Shown here piece by piece: positions 53,638 through 61,886 of a DNA stretch of 64,000 bases. The stretch spans positions 1 to 64,000 of the forward strand of contig DATBRG010000007.1 in the NCBI GenBank assembly GCA_036560445.1, in the 5' to 3' direction. Below the pieces are notes generated by a model. That model ran no database searches, was not told the origin of the DNA, and was given only the letters and a program-made list of their open reading frames with translations. The DNA is from DATBRG01 sp036560445 (GTDB lineage Bacteria > Pseudomonadota > Gammaproteobacteria > Burkholderiales > Methylophilaceae). The position numbers and the translations under genes were made by a program. Within the stretch, counting starts at the first letter, position 1; the number at the start of each line of letters is the position of its first letter.

Positions 53638-55128
53638 TTGCCTCTACTGACCATGCGTCCCCGCCTAGCCTTAATATGTGCCTTAATTCTGGGTGCAGTC
53701 TCCGTACTTGGGTTTGCCCCTTTCTACCTTTACCCCATTCCTATTGCGACGCTTGCTGTGCTGTTTTACTTATGGCAAAAATCCGGCAGCGCAAAGCAGG
53801 CTGCATGGCTTGGCTTCAGCTTCGGGCTAGGGTTGTTTAATACCGGCATCTACTGGATATACATCAGCCTGCATGATTTTGGCGGTATGCCATTCTGGAT
53901 GGCGGCGTTTTCCACTTTCGTTCTCAATGCCTTCCTGGCCTTGTTCCCCGCCGCTGTCGGTTATTTAACCGGCAATTTGTGGCGCAATAACAAAACCGCT
54001 GCTGCCGTGATTGCGGCCCCGCTGCTGTGGGCATTATCCGACTGGGTGCGTAGCTGGATATTCACCGGCTTCCCCTGGCTCACACTGGGTTATTCGCAAG
54101 TACCAAACAGCCCGCTAGCCGGCTTCGCGCCCTTGCTGGGCGTTTACGGTGTCTCCATGGTCGCCGCGCTGGCAGCCAGCCTGATTGCGTTCTGGGGTAA
54201 TCCTCTCGCACGACGGCGAATCGTATTTGGCATCGTTTTGCTATGGGTTGCAGGCAGTCTTTTCAAGCTGATCGAATGGAGCAAACCAACGGGAGCGCCG
54301 ATCTCCGTCGCGCTGGTACAAGGCAACATCGCACAAGACATGAAATGGGATGCCGAAATAGCACAACATACGCTGGATCAGTATCTGGCCCTTGTCAGGA
54401 GCAGCAACGCTGAGCTCACCGTATTGCCCGAAACTGCCCTGCCCATGCTTATTGACCAAGTCCCTGCAGACTATCTGCAAGCACTTAAAACCCACGCGGT
54501 AGAGAACAAAGGCGATTTATTGGTGGGTGCAGTCGAGTTTGAGAACGAGCAGTACTACAACAGTACCTTGAGCTTTGGTAGTTCGCCCACGCAGACCTAT
54601 CGCAAATCACATCTGGTGCCATTCGGCGAATTCATCCCGTTGAAAGGCATATTCGGCTGGATATACCGTGACTGGCTAAATATCCCACTATCCGACCTCT
54701 CACGCGGCAGTAAAACTCCACAGCCACTGAAAATTGCGGGGCAGCAAGTCGCAGTGAATATCTGCTATGAAGACGTGTTTGGCGAAGAAATCATCCGCCA
54801 GCTACCGCAGGCGACGCTATTGGTCAACGTCAGTAACGATGCATGGTATGGCAACTCATTCGCTGCCGACCAGCATATGCAGATATCGCAAACGCGCGCA
54901 CTGGAAACAGGCCGTATGATGCTGCGTGCTACCAATACCGGCGCGACTGCCATTATCGACCCTCACGGCGAAGTGCTGGCGCATGCCCCGCACTTCACTA
55001 CCGCTGTTCTAACAGGCAGCGCCCAAGGCTATAGCGGCGGCACCCCTTATGCGCGTTTTGGCAACTGGCCGTGGCTGATATTTTCCTTCGCCGTATTTGC
55101 CCTTTTGTGGGGGCGTAAAAAGAAGTAA
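53638..55128 (+). CDS. lnt: Apolipoprotein N-acyltransferase Lnt
   Basis: Lnt adds the third acyl chain to lipoproteins in the inner membrane, before Lol sorting. The 496-residue protein has six membrane helices in the first 200 residues, a nitrilase-like domain (about 220-470) with catalytic Glu in VLPETALPML, Lys in YRKSHLVPFGEF and Cys in INICYEDVFGEE, and a final helix near 472-490. All three catalytic residues are present. Start TTG 53638 with AAGGAA seven bases upstream; ATG 53653 is an alternative. Confidence 0.95.
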   Translation: MPLLTMRPRLALICALILGAVSVLGFAPFYLYPIPIATLAVLFYLWQKSGSAKQAAWLGFSFGLGLFNTGIYWIYISLHDFGGMPFWMAAFSTFVLNAFLALFPAAVGYLTGNLWRNNKTAAAVIAAPLLWALSDWVRSWIFTGFPWLTLGYSQVPNSPLAGFAPLLGVYGVSMVAALAASLIAFWGNPLARRRIVFGIVLLWVAGSLFKLIEWSKPTGAPISVALVQGNIAQDMKWDAEIAQHTLDQYLALVRSSNAELTVLPETALPMLIDQVPADYLQALKTHAVENKGDLLVGAVEFENEQYYNSTLSFGSSPTQTYRKSHLVPFGEFIPLKGIFGWIYRDWLNIPLSDLSRGSKTPQPLKIAGQQVAVNICYEDVFGEEIIRQLPQATLLVNVSNDAWYGNSFAADQHMQISQTRALETGRMMLRATNTGATAIIDPHGEVLAHAPHFTTAVLTGSAQGYSGGTPYARFGNWPWLIFSFAVFALLWGRKKK

Positions 55129-55161
55129 AATCAAGCCCTTTCGCCCAACACAACGACAACA

Positions 55162-56097
55162 ATGGCACTAACTTTCCAACAGATCATCCTCACCCTGCAA
55201 ACCTATTGGGATAAGCAGGGTTGCGCCCTGCTCCAGCCTTACGACATGGAAGTCGGCGCCGGTACTTCACATACCGCCACCTTCCTGCGTTCACTGGGGC
55301 CGGAGCCATGGAAGGCCGCCTACGTGCAGCCTAGCCGCCGCCCCAAGGATGGCCGTTATGGCGAAAACCCCAACCGCCTGCAGCATTACTATCAATACCA
55401 GGTGGTCTTGAAACCGGCACCGGAGAATATCCTTGAGCTATATCTCGGCTCCCTCGAAGCGCTCGGCTTCGACCTCAAGAAAAACGACATCCGCTTTGTG
55501 GAAGACGACTGGGAAAACCCCACGTTAGGAGCATGGGGCCTAGGCTGGGAAGTCTGGCTCAACGGCATGGAAGTCACGCAGTTCACCTACTTCCAGCAAG
55601 TCGGCGGTATTGATTGCAAACCGATTACTGGCGAAATTACCTATGGCCTGGAGCGCCTCGCCATGTACCTGCAAGGCGTAGAAAACGTGTTCGACCTGAC
55701 CTGGACCCAAGATGCTCAAGGTCAGCGCCTGACTTACCGTGACGTTTACCTGCAAAACGAGAAAGAACAATCCGCCTACAACTTCGAACACAGCGATGTC
55801 GAGTTCCTGCTAGGTGCTTTTGGCAGCCACGAGAAAGAAGCGCAGTACCTCATGGAGAAAAAACTGGCGTTGCCAGCCTATGAGCAAGTGCTGAAAGCTG
55901 CACACACTTTTAACCTACTGGATGCCCGCGGCGCCATCAGCGTGACTGAGCGTGCCGGCTACATTGGTCGCATTCGCAACCTGGCACGTAGCGTAGCGCA
56001 AAGCTACCTGGAAAGCCGCGCCAGACTTGGCTTCCCGATGGCACCCAAAGCGTGGGTAGATGAAGTGTTGGCTAAGATCGAGAAGGCAGCAGCATGA
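55162..56097 (+). CDS. glyQ: Glycyl-tRNA synthetase alpha subunit
   Basis: GlyQ is the catalytic alpha subunit of the alpha2beta2 glycine-tRNA ligase. The 311-residue protein opens TFQQIILTLQTYWDKQGCA and shows the class-II region with EPWKAAYVQPSRRPKDGRYG and ITYGLERLAMYLQGV. Complete length for the family. Its stop overlaps the glyS start (ATGA), a tight two-gene operon. Confidence 0.97.
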   Translation: MALTFQQIILTLQTYWDKQGCALLQPYDMEVGAGTSHTATFLRSLGPEPWKAAYVQPSRRPKDGRYGENPNRLQHYYQYQVVLKPAPENILELYLGSLEALGFDLKKNDIRFVEDDWENPTLGAWGLGWEVWLNGMEVTQFTYFQQVGGIDCKPITGEITYGLERLAMYLQGVENVFDLTWTQDAQGQRLTYRDVYLQNEKEQSAYNFEHSDVEFLLGAFGSHEKEAQYLMEKKLALPAYEQVLKAAHTFNLLDARGAISVTERAGYIGRIRNLARSVAQSYLESRARLGFPMAPKAWVDEVLAKIEKAAA

Positions 56098-58259
56098 GCG
56101 TAAAGAATTTACTGGTTGAGCTTTTCGTTGAAGAGCTGCCGCCGAAAGCACTAAAGAAACTTGGTGAAGCTTTTTCAGAGAACTTATCAGACAGCCTCAA
56201 GACACAAGGCTTGGCTGTAGCAGAAAGCAAAGTTACTGCTTTTGCCTCACCACGCCGTCTGGCCGCACATATCAGCGCAGTGGCTGAAAAGGCTGCCGAC
56301 AAGATGGTTTCACTCAAGCTGATGCCTGTCAGCGTTGGCATGGATGCAGACGGTAATGCCACACCGGCACTCTTGAAGCGCCTGGGCGCTTTAGGCGCTG
56401 ATGCAAGTGCCGTGGCAAACCTTAAACGTGCCTTAGATGGCAAGGCAGAAGCACTGTTTTTTGATCAGCAAGTTGCTGGCGTGCATTTGGCCGATGGCTT
56501 ACAAACAGCGCTGAACGAGGCACTTGCCAAGTTGCCTATCCCTAAAGTGATGACTTACCAGCTTGCCGATGGCTGGACTGACGTCAAATTTGTTCGTCCT
56601 GCACATGGCCTGGTCGCACTGCATGGTGCCGATATCGTACCTGTCAGCACACTAGGGCTAACGGCAACCAATTCAACCCAAGGCCATCGCTTTGAAGCGG
56701 CAATGAGCCCTGTTGTTATCAAGAACGCTGATAGCTATGAACAACAACTGCAAGCCGAAGGTGCCGTGATTGCGAGCTTTGGCACACGTCGCGATGAAAT
56801 CAAGGGCCAGCTCGCTGCTGCCGCAGCAAAAGAGAACCTGAAGCCGATTGACGACGAGGCGCTACTGGATGAAGTGACTGCCCTGGTCGAGCGCCCGAAT
56901 GTGCTGCTGGGCCAGTTTGAAACTGAGTTTCTGGAAGTGCCGCAAGAATGCCTGATCCTCACCATGAAGGCCAACCAGAAGTACTTCCCGCTGCTGGATG
57001 CTAACGGCAAACTTACCAATAAATTCCTGATTGTCAGCAACATCAATCCTGCTGACCCAAGTGCTGTGGTTAGCGGCAATGAACGTGTTGTGCGCCCGCG
57101 CCTGGCAGATGCCAAATTCTTCTTCGATCAGGATCGTAAGAAGACGCTGGAATCACGCGTCCCCAGCTTAGCTAAAGTGGTGTACCACAATAAGCTTGGC
57201 ACACAGGGTGAGCGCACCGAACGGGTACGCGCCATTGCCAAAGCTATTGGACAGCAACTAGGTGGCGACAAACTGGCAGAACTAGCAGATAAAGCTGCCC
57301 TGTTAGCCAAAGCCGATTTGCTTACTGACATGGTGGGAGAATTCCCTGAACTGCAAGGCATCATGGGTGGTTACTACGCCAAGCATGACGGCCTCAGCAA
57401 CGAAATTGCCGAGGCGATTGAAGACCACTACAAACCCCGTTTCTCGGGCGATGGCTTGCCACGTAATCAAGTGGGAATTTGTATTGCGCTGGCTGACAAG
57501 CTGGAAACGCTCGTTGGTATGTTTAGTATCGGAAATATTCCGACAGGTGATAAAGATCCGTTTGCCTTGCGCCGCCACGGTTTGGGAATTGTTCGCACTC
57601 TGATAGAAAAAAATCTTCCTATTGATTTTAGTTGGTTACTAAGAACCACAGCCAGCGCCTTTAAAGACATTGAGCAAACTGCCTTTTTAGATGGTGCCTA
57701 CAACGCTTTTGATGCCAAACAAGCTGACTTAAGGTGGCAACTGACTGATTTTATTTTTGACCGCTTGGCAAGTAGCCTAAAAGATCAGGGTTACAGCGCT
57801 CAAGAAGTTGAAGCTGTTTTAGGCACAATTCCGCTACCGCAACGTTTAGGTGAAATCCCAAATTGTCTCGCTGCCGTACGAGCATTTTCTGAATTGCCTG
57901 AAGCTCCTAGTCTTGCTGCCGCCAACAAACGGGTGAACAATATACTCAAAAAAGCGATGGGGAGTACGGCTGTATTTAACGCGCAACTTGATAATTCACT
58001 ACTGATTGAACCCGCTGAAATTGAACTAAATTATGCACTTAACAGAGTAAGGTCTGAAGCAGACAAAGCTTATGAGCAAGGTGACTATACATCTTCGTTA
58101 CAAGCCCTTGCAGCCTTAAAGACACCTGTAGATGCTTTTTTTGATAGCGTAATGGTAAATGCTGACGACCTTGATTTGCGTGCCAATCGTTTGGCTTTAC
58201 TTGATTCCCTATATAAAGCCATGAATCGCGTTGCTGACTTATCCAAGTTAGCGGCGTAA
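56094..58259 (+). CDS. glyS: Glycyl-tRNA synthetase beta subunit
   Basis: GlyS is the tRNA-binding beta subunit of glycyl-tRNA synthetase. The 721-residue protein opens LLVELFVEELPPKALK, has VPQECLILTMKANQKYFPL in the middle and the C-terminal anticodon-binding DALR region. By hand count of single 60-base lines, GC is 58% at 56,881 and 57,061 but falls to 37-42% from about 57,600 to the stop (57,601, 57,661, 57,721, 58,021), then rises to 55% in gmhB. The protein frame stays intact, so the 3' 660 bp may have been replaced by recombination. Confidence 0.95.
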   Translation: MSVKNLLVELFVEELPPKALKKLGEAFSENLSDSLKTQGLAVAESKVTAFASPRRLAAHISAVAEKAADKMVSLKLMPVSVGMDADGNATPALLKRLGALGADASAVANLKRALDGKAEALFFDQQVAGVHLADGLQTALNEALAKLPIPKVMTYQLADGWTDVKFVRPAHGLVALHGADIVPVSTLGLTATNSTQGHRFEAAMSPVVIKNADSYEQQLQAEGAVIASFGTRRDEIKGQLAAAAAKENLKPIDDEALLDEVTALVERPNVLLGQFETEFLEVPQECLILTMKANQKYFPLLDANGKLTNKFLIVSNINPADPSAVVSGNERVVRPRLADAKFFFDQDRKKTLESRVPSLAKVVYHNKLGTQGERTERVRAIAKAIGQQLGGDKLAELADKAALLAKADLLTDMVGEFPELQGIMGGYYAKHDGLSNEIAEAIEDHYKPRFSGDGLPRNQVGICIALADKLETLVGMFSIGNIPTGDKDPFALRRHGLGIVRTLIEKNLPIDFSWLLRTTASAFKDIEQTAFLDGAYNAFDAKQADLRWQLTDFIFDRLASSLKDQGYSAQEVEAVLGTIPLPQRLGEIPNCLAAVRAFSELPEAPSLAAANKRVNNILKKAMGSTAVFNAQLDNSLLIEPAEIELNYALNRVRSEADKAYEQGDYTSSLQALAALKTPVDAFFDSVMVNADDLDLRANRLALLDSLYKAMNRVADLSKLAA

Positions 58260-58268
58260 TCTGAACGC

Positions 58269-58811
58269 ATGAAACTCGTTATCCTAGACCGAGACGGCGT
58301 CATCAACTACGACAGCCCGCGCTTTATCAAAAGCCCGGAAGAATGGATCCCCATTCCTGGCAGTCTGGAAGCGATTGCCCTTCTAAACCAGAGCGGTTTC
58401 CGCGTGGCACTGGCCACTAACCAATCTGGCATCAGTCGTGGCCTGTTTGACATGGCAACATTGAACGCCATCCATGACAAGATGCACCGCGCGCTAGGCC
58501 AGCTAGGTGGCCGTATCGATGCCATGTTTTATTGCCCGCATTCGGCCGAAGACAACTGTAATTGCCGTAAGCCCAAGCCCGGCATGATAGACGAAATCAG
58601 CCAGCGCTTTGCTATCGACCTGAAAGATGTCGCCAGTGTGGGTGACTCCCTGCGCGACATGCAGGCCAGCGCCGCACATGGGGCGCAGTGCATCCTGGTA
58701 CGCACCGGCAAAGGTGAGGCAACGCTAGCTGAAGGCGGTTTGCCTGAGAACACCTGGGTATGCGCTGATCTAGCTGAGGCCGCCCAACGCATCATCACTG
58801 TTTATTCGTGA
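58269..58811 (+). CDS. gmhB: D-glycero-beta-D-manno-heptose 1,7-bisphosphate 7-phosphatase
   Basis: GmhB dephosphorylates heptose bisphosphate for ADP-heptose and LPS core synthesis. The 180-residue HAD protein shows the catalytic LDRDGVINYD, LATNQSGISRGLF, zinc-binding CPHSAEDNCNC near 97-107 and the motif VGDSLRDMQA. All four zinc ligands (Cys, His, Cys, Cys) are kept. It starts nine bases after glyS and precedes plsC, a common betaproteobacterial run. Confidence 0.93.
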   Translation: MKLVILDRDGVINYDSPRFIKSPEEWIPIPGSLEAIALLNQSGFRVALATNQSGISRGLFDMATLNAIHDKMHRALGQLGGRIDAMFYCPHSAEDNCNCRKPKPGMIDEISQRFAIDLKDVASVGDSLRDMQASAAHGAQCILVRTGKGEATLAEGGLPENTWVCADLAEAAQRIITVYS

Positions 58812-58821
58812 GCTGTTTAGT

Positions 58822-59532
58822 ATGATGTGGTTGCGTTCTGCACTTTTCACGCTAGGCATGTGGCTGGTGACCCCGATTTTTGCCATCATTGCTATCCTGA
58901 CTTTCCCTCTACCCCCCATTACCCGCTACCGCATCATCTCGGGCTGGGCCTTATCCATGTTGTGGTGGTTACGCATTACTTGCGGCATCAGCTATCGCAT
59001 CATCGGTGCTGAGAATATCCCCAGTACGCCATCCATCATCCTCGCCAAGCACCAGTCAGCCTGGGAAACACTGGCTTTCCAGAAAATATTCCCGCCTCAG
59101 GTTTGGGTGCTCAAGCGTGAGTTACTGTGGGTACCATTTTTTGGCTGGGGTCTGGCGATGACCTCACCGATTGCCATTGACCGTGCTGCCGGACGAGAAG
59201 CCCTGATCCAGATGGAAACCCAAGGCAAGGATCGCATGGCCAAAGGCTTCTGGATTGTCATCTTCCCGGAAGGCACGCGTGTAGCACCAGGCAGAAAGGG
59301 CAAATACCATATTGGTGGAAGCTGGCTCGCCACGCACACCTCATCCACAGTTGTGCCAGTAGCACACAATGCTGGGGAGTTCTGGGGCAAGAACTCCTTT
59401 ATCAAACAACCAGGCACTATCACAGTCAGCATAGGTAAGCCGATTGAGTCTGTGGGGATGAAACCGGACGAGCTTAACAAACAAGTCGAAACCTGGATCG
59501 AGCGGGAAATGGCGGTTCTGGCCAGCCGATGA
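58822..59532 (+). CDS. plsC: 1-acyl-sn-glycerol-3-phosphate acyltransferase
   Basis: PlsC acylates lysophosphatidic acid to phosphatidic acid for phospholipids. The 236-residue protein has one or two N-terminal membrane segments, the acceptor motif AKHQSAWET near 73-81 (HX4E in place of the common HX4D), and block III with FPEGTRVAPGRKGKYH near 153-168. The Glu variant occurs in several proteobacterial homologues. The start follows gmhB by 10 bp, and its stop overlaps the next gene (ATGA). Confidence 0.92.
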   Translation: MMWLRSALFTLGMWLVTPIFAIIAILTFPLPPITRYRIISGWALSMLWWLRITCGISYRIIGAENIPSTPSIILAKHQSAWETLAFQKIFPPQVWVLKRELLWVPFFGWGLAMTSPIAIDRAAGREALIQMETQGKDRMAKGFWIVIFPEGTRVAPGRKGKYHIGGSWLATHTSSTVVPVAHNAGEFWGKNSFIKQPGTITVSIGKPIESVGMKPDELNKQVETWIEREMAVLASR

Positions 59533-60242
59533 GTACTTACCTGCTGGCACTGCCGGACGGCGATTCCATTCCTTACCGGCTTGAACGCAGGCCGCGCAAA
59601 ACCGTAGGCATGCGTATCAGCGCTGATGGCCTGATTGTCCATGCACCTAAACGTATCTCGCATTCAGAACTCGAATACCTGTTACTCACCAAATCAGACT
59701 GGATCCGCAAAAAATTGGAAGCCCGGCAGGAGAATGCGGTAGCGCCGATACAGTGGCAGGATGGCACATCACTGTTACTGTTAGGCAATGACATCATCCT
59801 GAATATCAAACCTGACGCGCGTAACCGAGCTGTGGAATACCAGCCTGGCATATTACAGGTTGCGCTGACAACACCGGAAGACGAAGCGGCCATTGCCCAT
59901 AAGGTATTACAGTGGTATCGCAAGCAGGCCCTAGTGGACTTTGGCCGCCGGCTGGAAATACTCTCGGCAAAACTAGGCGTGCCCACACCCCCACTTTTCC
60001 TTTCCAATGCGCGTAGCCGCTGGGGTAGCTGCAATAGCCGGGGTGAAGTGCGGCTCAACTGGCGTTTGCTGCAAGCACCACCGCATATCATTAATTATGT
60101 GATTTGCCATGAGCTTGCACATCTCAAGGAGATGAACCACTCAGCCAAGTTCTGGGCAGTGGTGGAAAGAATCTGCCCTGACTACAAGCGTGCTGAGAAA
60201 GAAATGAAAACACTCTCTGCGCAGCTGCATGCGATGAATTAA
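59529..60242 (+). CDS. YgjP-type metallopeptidase (M48/DUF45)
   Basis: A 237-residue DUF45/YgjP metal-dependent hydrolase, SprT/WSS1-related. The active site is CHELAHLKEMNHSAKFWAVV, an HExxH with a third His four residues on, near 195-214. RSRWGSCNSRGEVRLNWRLL is the typical upstream stretch. Substrate unknown. It overlaps plsC by four bases and is followed by a strong terminator, closing the gmhB-plsC unit. Confidence 0.9.
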   Translation: MSTYLLALPDGDSIPYRLERRPRKTVGMRISADGLIVHAPKRISHSELEYLLLTKSDWIRKKLEARQENAVAPIQWQDGTSLLLLGNDIILNIKPDARNRAVEYQPGILQVALTTPEDEAAIAHKVLQWYRKQALVDFGRRLEILSAKLGVPTPPLFLSNARSRWGSCNSRGEVRLNWRLLQAPPHIINYVICHELAHLKEMNHSAKFWAVVERICPDYKRAEKEMKTLSAQLHAMN

Positions 60243-60250
60243 TTAACGTT

Positions 60251-60290
60251 GAATAAAAAAAGAGGAGCCAACGCTCCTCTTTTTTTATTC
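60251..60290. terminator. Bidirectional terminator between the YgjP-type gene and the Do protease
   Basis: Stem GAATAAAAAAAGAGGAGC / GCTCCTCTTTTTTTATTC with loop CAAC at 60269-60272. The GC-rich core GAGGAGC/GCTCCTC is flanked by A and T tracts on both sides, so it serves both the plus-strand gene and the minus-strand protease ending at 60301. Confidence 0.9.
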
Positions 60291-60300
60291 TGGTAACTGC

Positions 60301-61779
60301 TTAGCCGATCTGGATAGGCACGTATATCTTGGTATCACCGCGCATCACCAACAAAGCAAGATGCTTCTGGTTCTTGTCCACTAGTGATCGCAATTCATCC
60401 ACTGTACCGACTTTCTGTCCATTCACAGCCAGGATGACGTCTCCCGGCCTAATACCAGCTTTGGCAGCCGGGCCATCAGTGACATTCTCAACCATCAGCC
60501 CTTGTGAAACCTCCGTGCTTTCCTCATCCTCATTGGTTAACGGACGCACAGCCAAGCCGAGCTTACCCTTGGCCTGGGCTACGGTTTCTTCCTTGCTGGA
60601 AGCTATCTTCATTTCACCCAGGCGTACTGTGACTTCCTTGGATTTACCTGCGTGCCAGATTTCCAGCTTGCTGCTGCTTCCAGGAATGCTATCTGCCACA
60701 AGTGGTGGCAGCTCCTCGGAAAGATTGATGGCTTTACCGTTGTACTTGAGGATAACGTCACCAGGCTCAATACCAGCCTTATCCGCAGGGCTTCCCTTGT
60801 CCACTTGGCTGACCAAGGCTCCTGCCGGTTTATCCAGGCCAAATGAATTGGCAAGCTGCTGGTTGACTTCCTGTACGCCGACACCAAGGCGACCACGGCT
60901 GACCTTGCCATGCTCGACAAGTTGATGTTCTACCTTCATGGCAACATCAATCGGGATAGCAAAGGAAAGCCCTTGGTAACCGCCGCTCTGGCTATAAATC
61001 TGCGAGTTGATGCCTATTACCTCACCATTCAGGTTGAACAGTGGGCCACCTGAATTACCCGGGTTAATCGCCACATCGGTCTGCAGGAAAGGGACATAAC
61101 CTTCGTCCGGCAGGGATCGTGATTTGGCGGAGACGATACCGGCGGTGACGCTGTTTTCAAAACCGAATGGCGAACCAATGGCAACCACCCACTCACCCAC
61201 CCTCGAACCCTGTGGGTCACCAATCTTGACGGTAGGCAGATTGCTGGCATTGATCTTCAGTACCGCAACATCTGAAGGCTTATCGAAACCAATCACTTTC
61301 GCCTTGAATTCGCGCTTGTCGGTCAGCTTGACTGTAACCTCGTCGGCATCTGCCACGACGTGAGCATTAGTCAATATCACACCGTCAGGCTTAACGATGA
61401 ATCCCGAACCAAGCGCATGCACAGGCTCGTCATTTTCCGGTGCCTGAGGATGGAAGCGACGGAAGAAATCATAAAAAGGATCATCCGGGTCTATCTGTGG
61501 CAAACCATGGGAACTGGATAACCCAGTTTTGATAGTGCCGGAAACGCTAATGTTTACAACTGCAGGCCCTTGTTGCGCCACGATATCCGCAAAATTGGGT
61601 AACGATATTGGCAATTTACTGGCAGGGGAAACCTGGGTTGTTACGGGGCTAACTGTCGCCTGTGCTTCAGAAACTGGGGCATGCCCGCGGTAGGCGTAGC
61701 CCCCAGCAAGGGCTGCGGCTACCACAGCGGCAAGGCCAATATATTTTACCGAACCTGGAAACTTACTCGATTTCATCAT
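60301..61779 (-). CDS. Do-family periplasmic serine protease (DegP/MucD-like)
   Basis: A 492-residue envelope protease/chaperone. A signal-anchor helix (about 14-30) leads to a trypsin-like domain with His in LTNAHVVADADEV, Asp in PSDVAVLKI and Ser in PGNSGGPLF, all three of the triad present. Two PDZ domains follow (about 290-385 and 395-490), with PGDVILAVNG. Likely responds to misfolded envelope proteins. The start is Met1 or Met2, since two ATGs open the frame. Kup lies upstream on the same strand. Confidence 0.93.
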   Translation of the reverse strand: MMKSSKFPGSVKYIGLAAVVAAALAGGYAYRGHAPVSEAQATVSPVTTQVSPASKLPISLPNFADIVAQQGPAVVNISVSGTIKTGLSSSHGLPQIDPDDPFYDFFRRFHPQAPENDEPVHALGSGFIVKPDGVILTNAHVVADADEVTVKLTDKREFKAKVIGFDKPSDVAVLKINASNLPTVKIGDPQGSRVGEWVVAIGSPFGFENSVTAGIVSAKSRSLPDEGYVPFLQTDVAINPGNSGGPLFNLNGEVIGINSQIYSQSGGYQGLSFAIPIDVAMKVEHQLVEHGKVSRGRLGVGVQEVNQQLANSFGLDKPAGALVSQVDKGSPADKAGIEPGDVILKYNGKAINLSEELPPLVADSIPGSSSKLEIWHAGKSKEVTVRLGEMKIASSKEETVAQAKGKLGLAVRPLTNEDEESTEVSQGLMVENVTDGPAAKAGIRPGDVILAVNGQKVGTVDELRSLVDKNQKHLALLVMRGDTKIYVPIQIG

Positions 61780-61886
61780 TTAACCTCTGTTGAAAATGAA
61801 CCCAAAACTTATGCAATACAAACTTAGGCAAGAATCATGGCATTTAGTTTTTAGTCGCGAAAGAAAGTTCCAGTATTCAAATAATC

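Noticed and set aside
60329..60925. Plus-strand frame of 198 codons opposite the Do protease
   Set aside because: Antisense shadow of a well-conserved protease with intact triad; the product looks like low-complexity Ser/Pro/Leu sequence.
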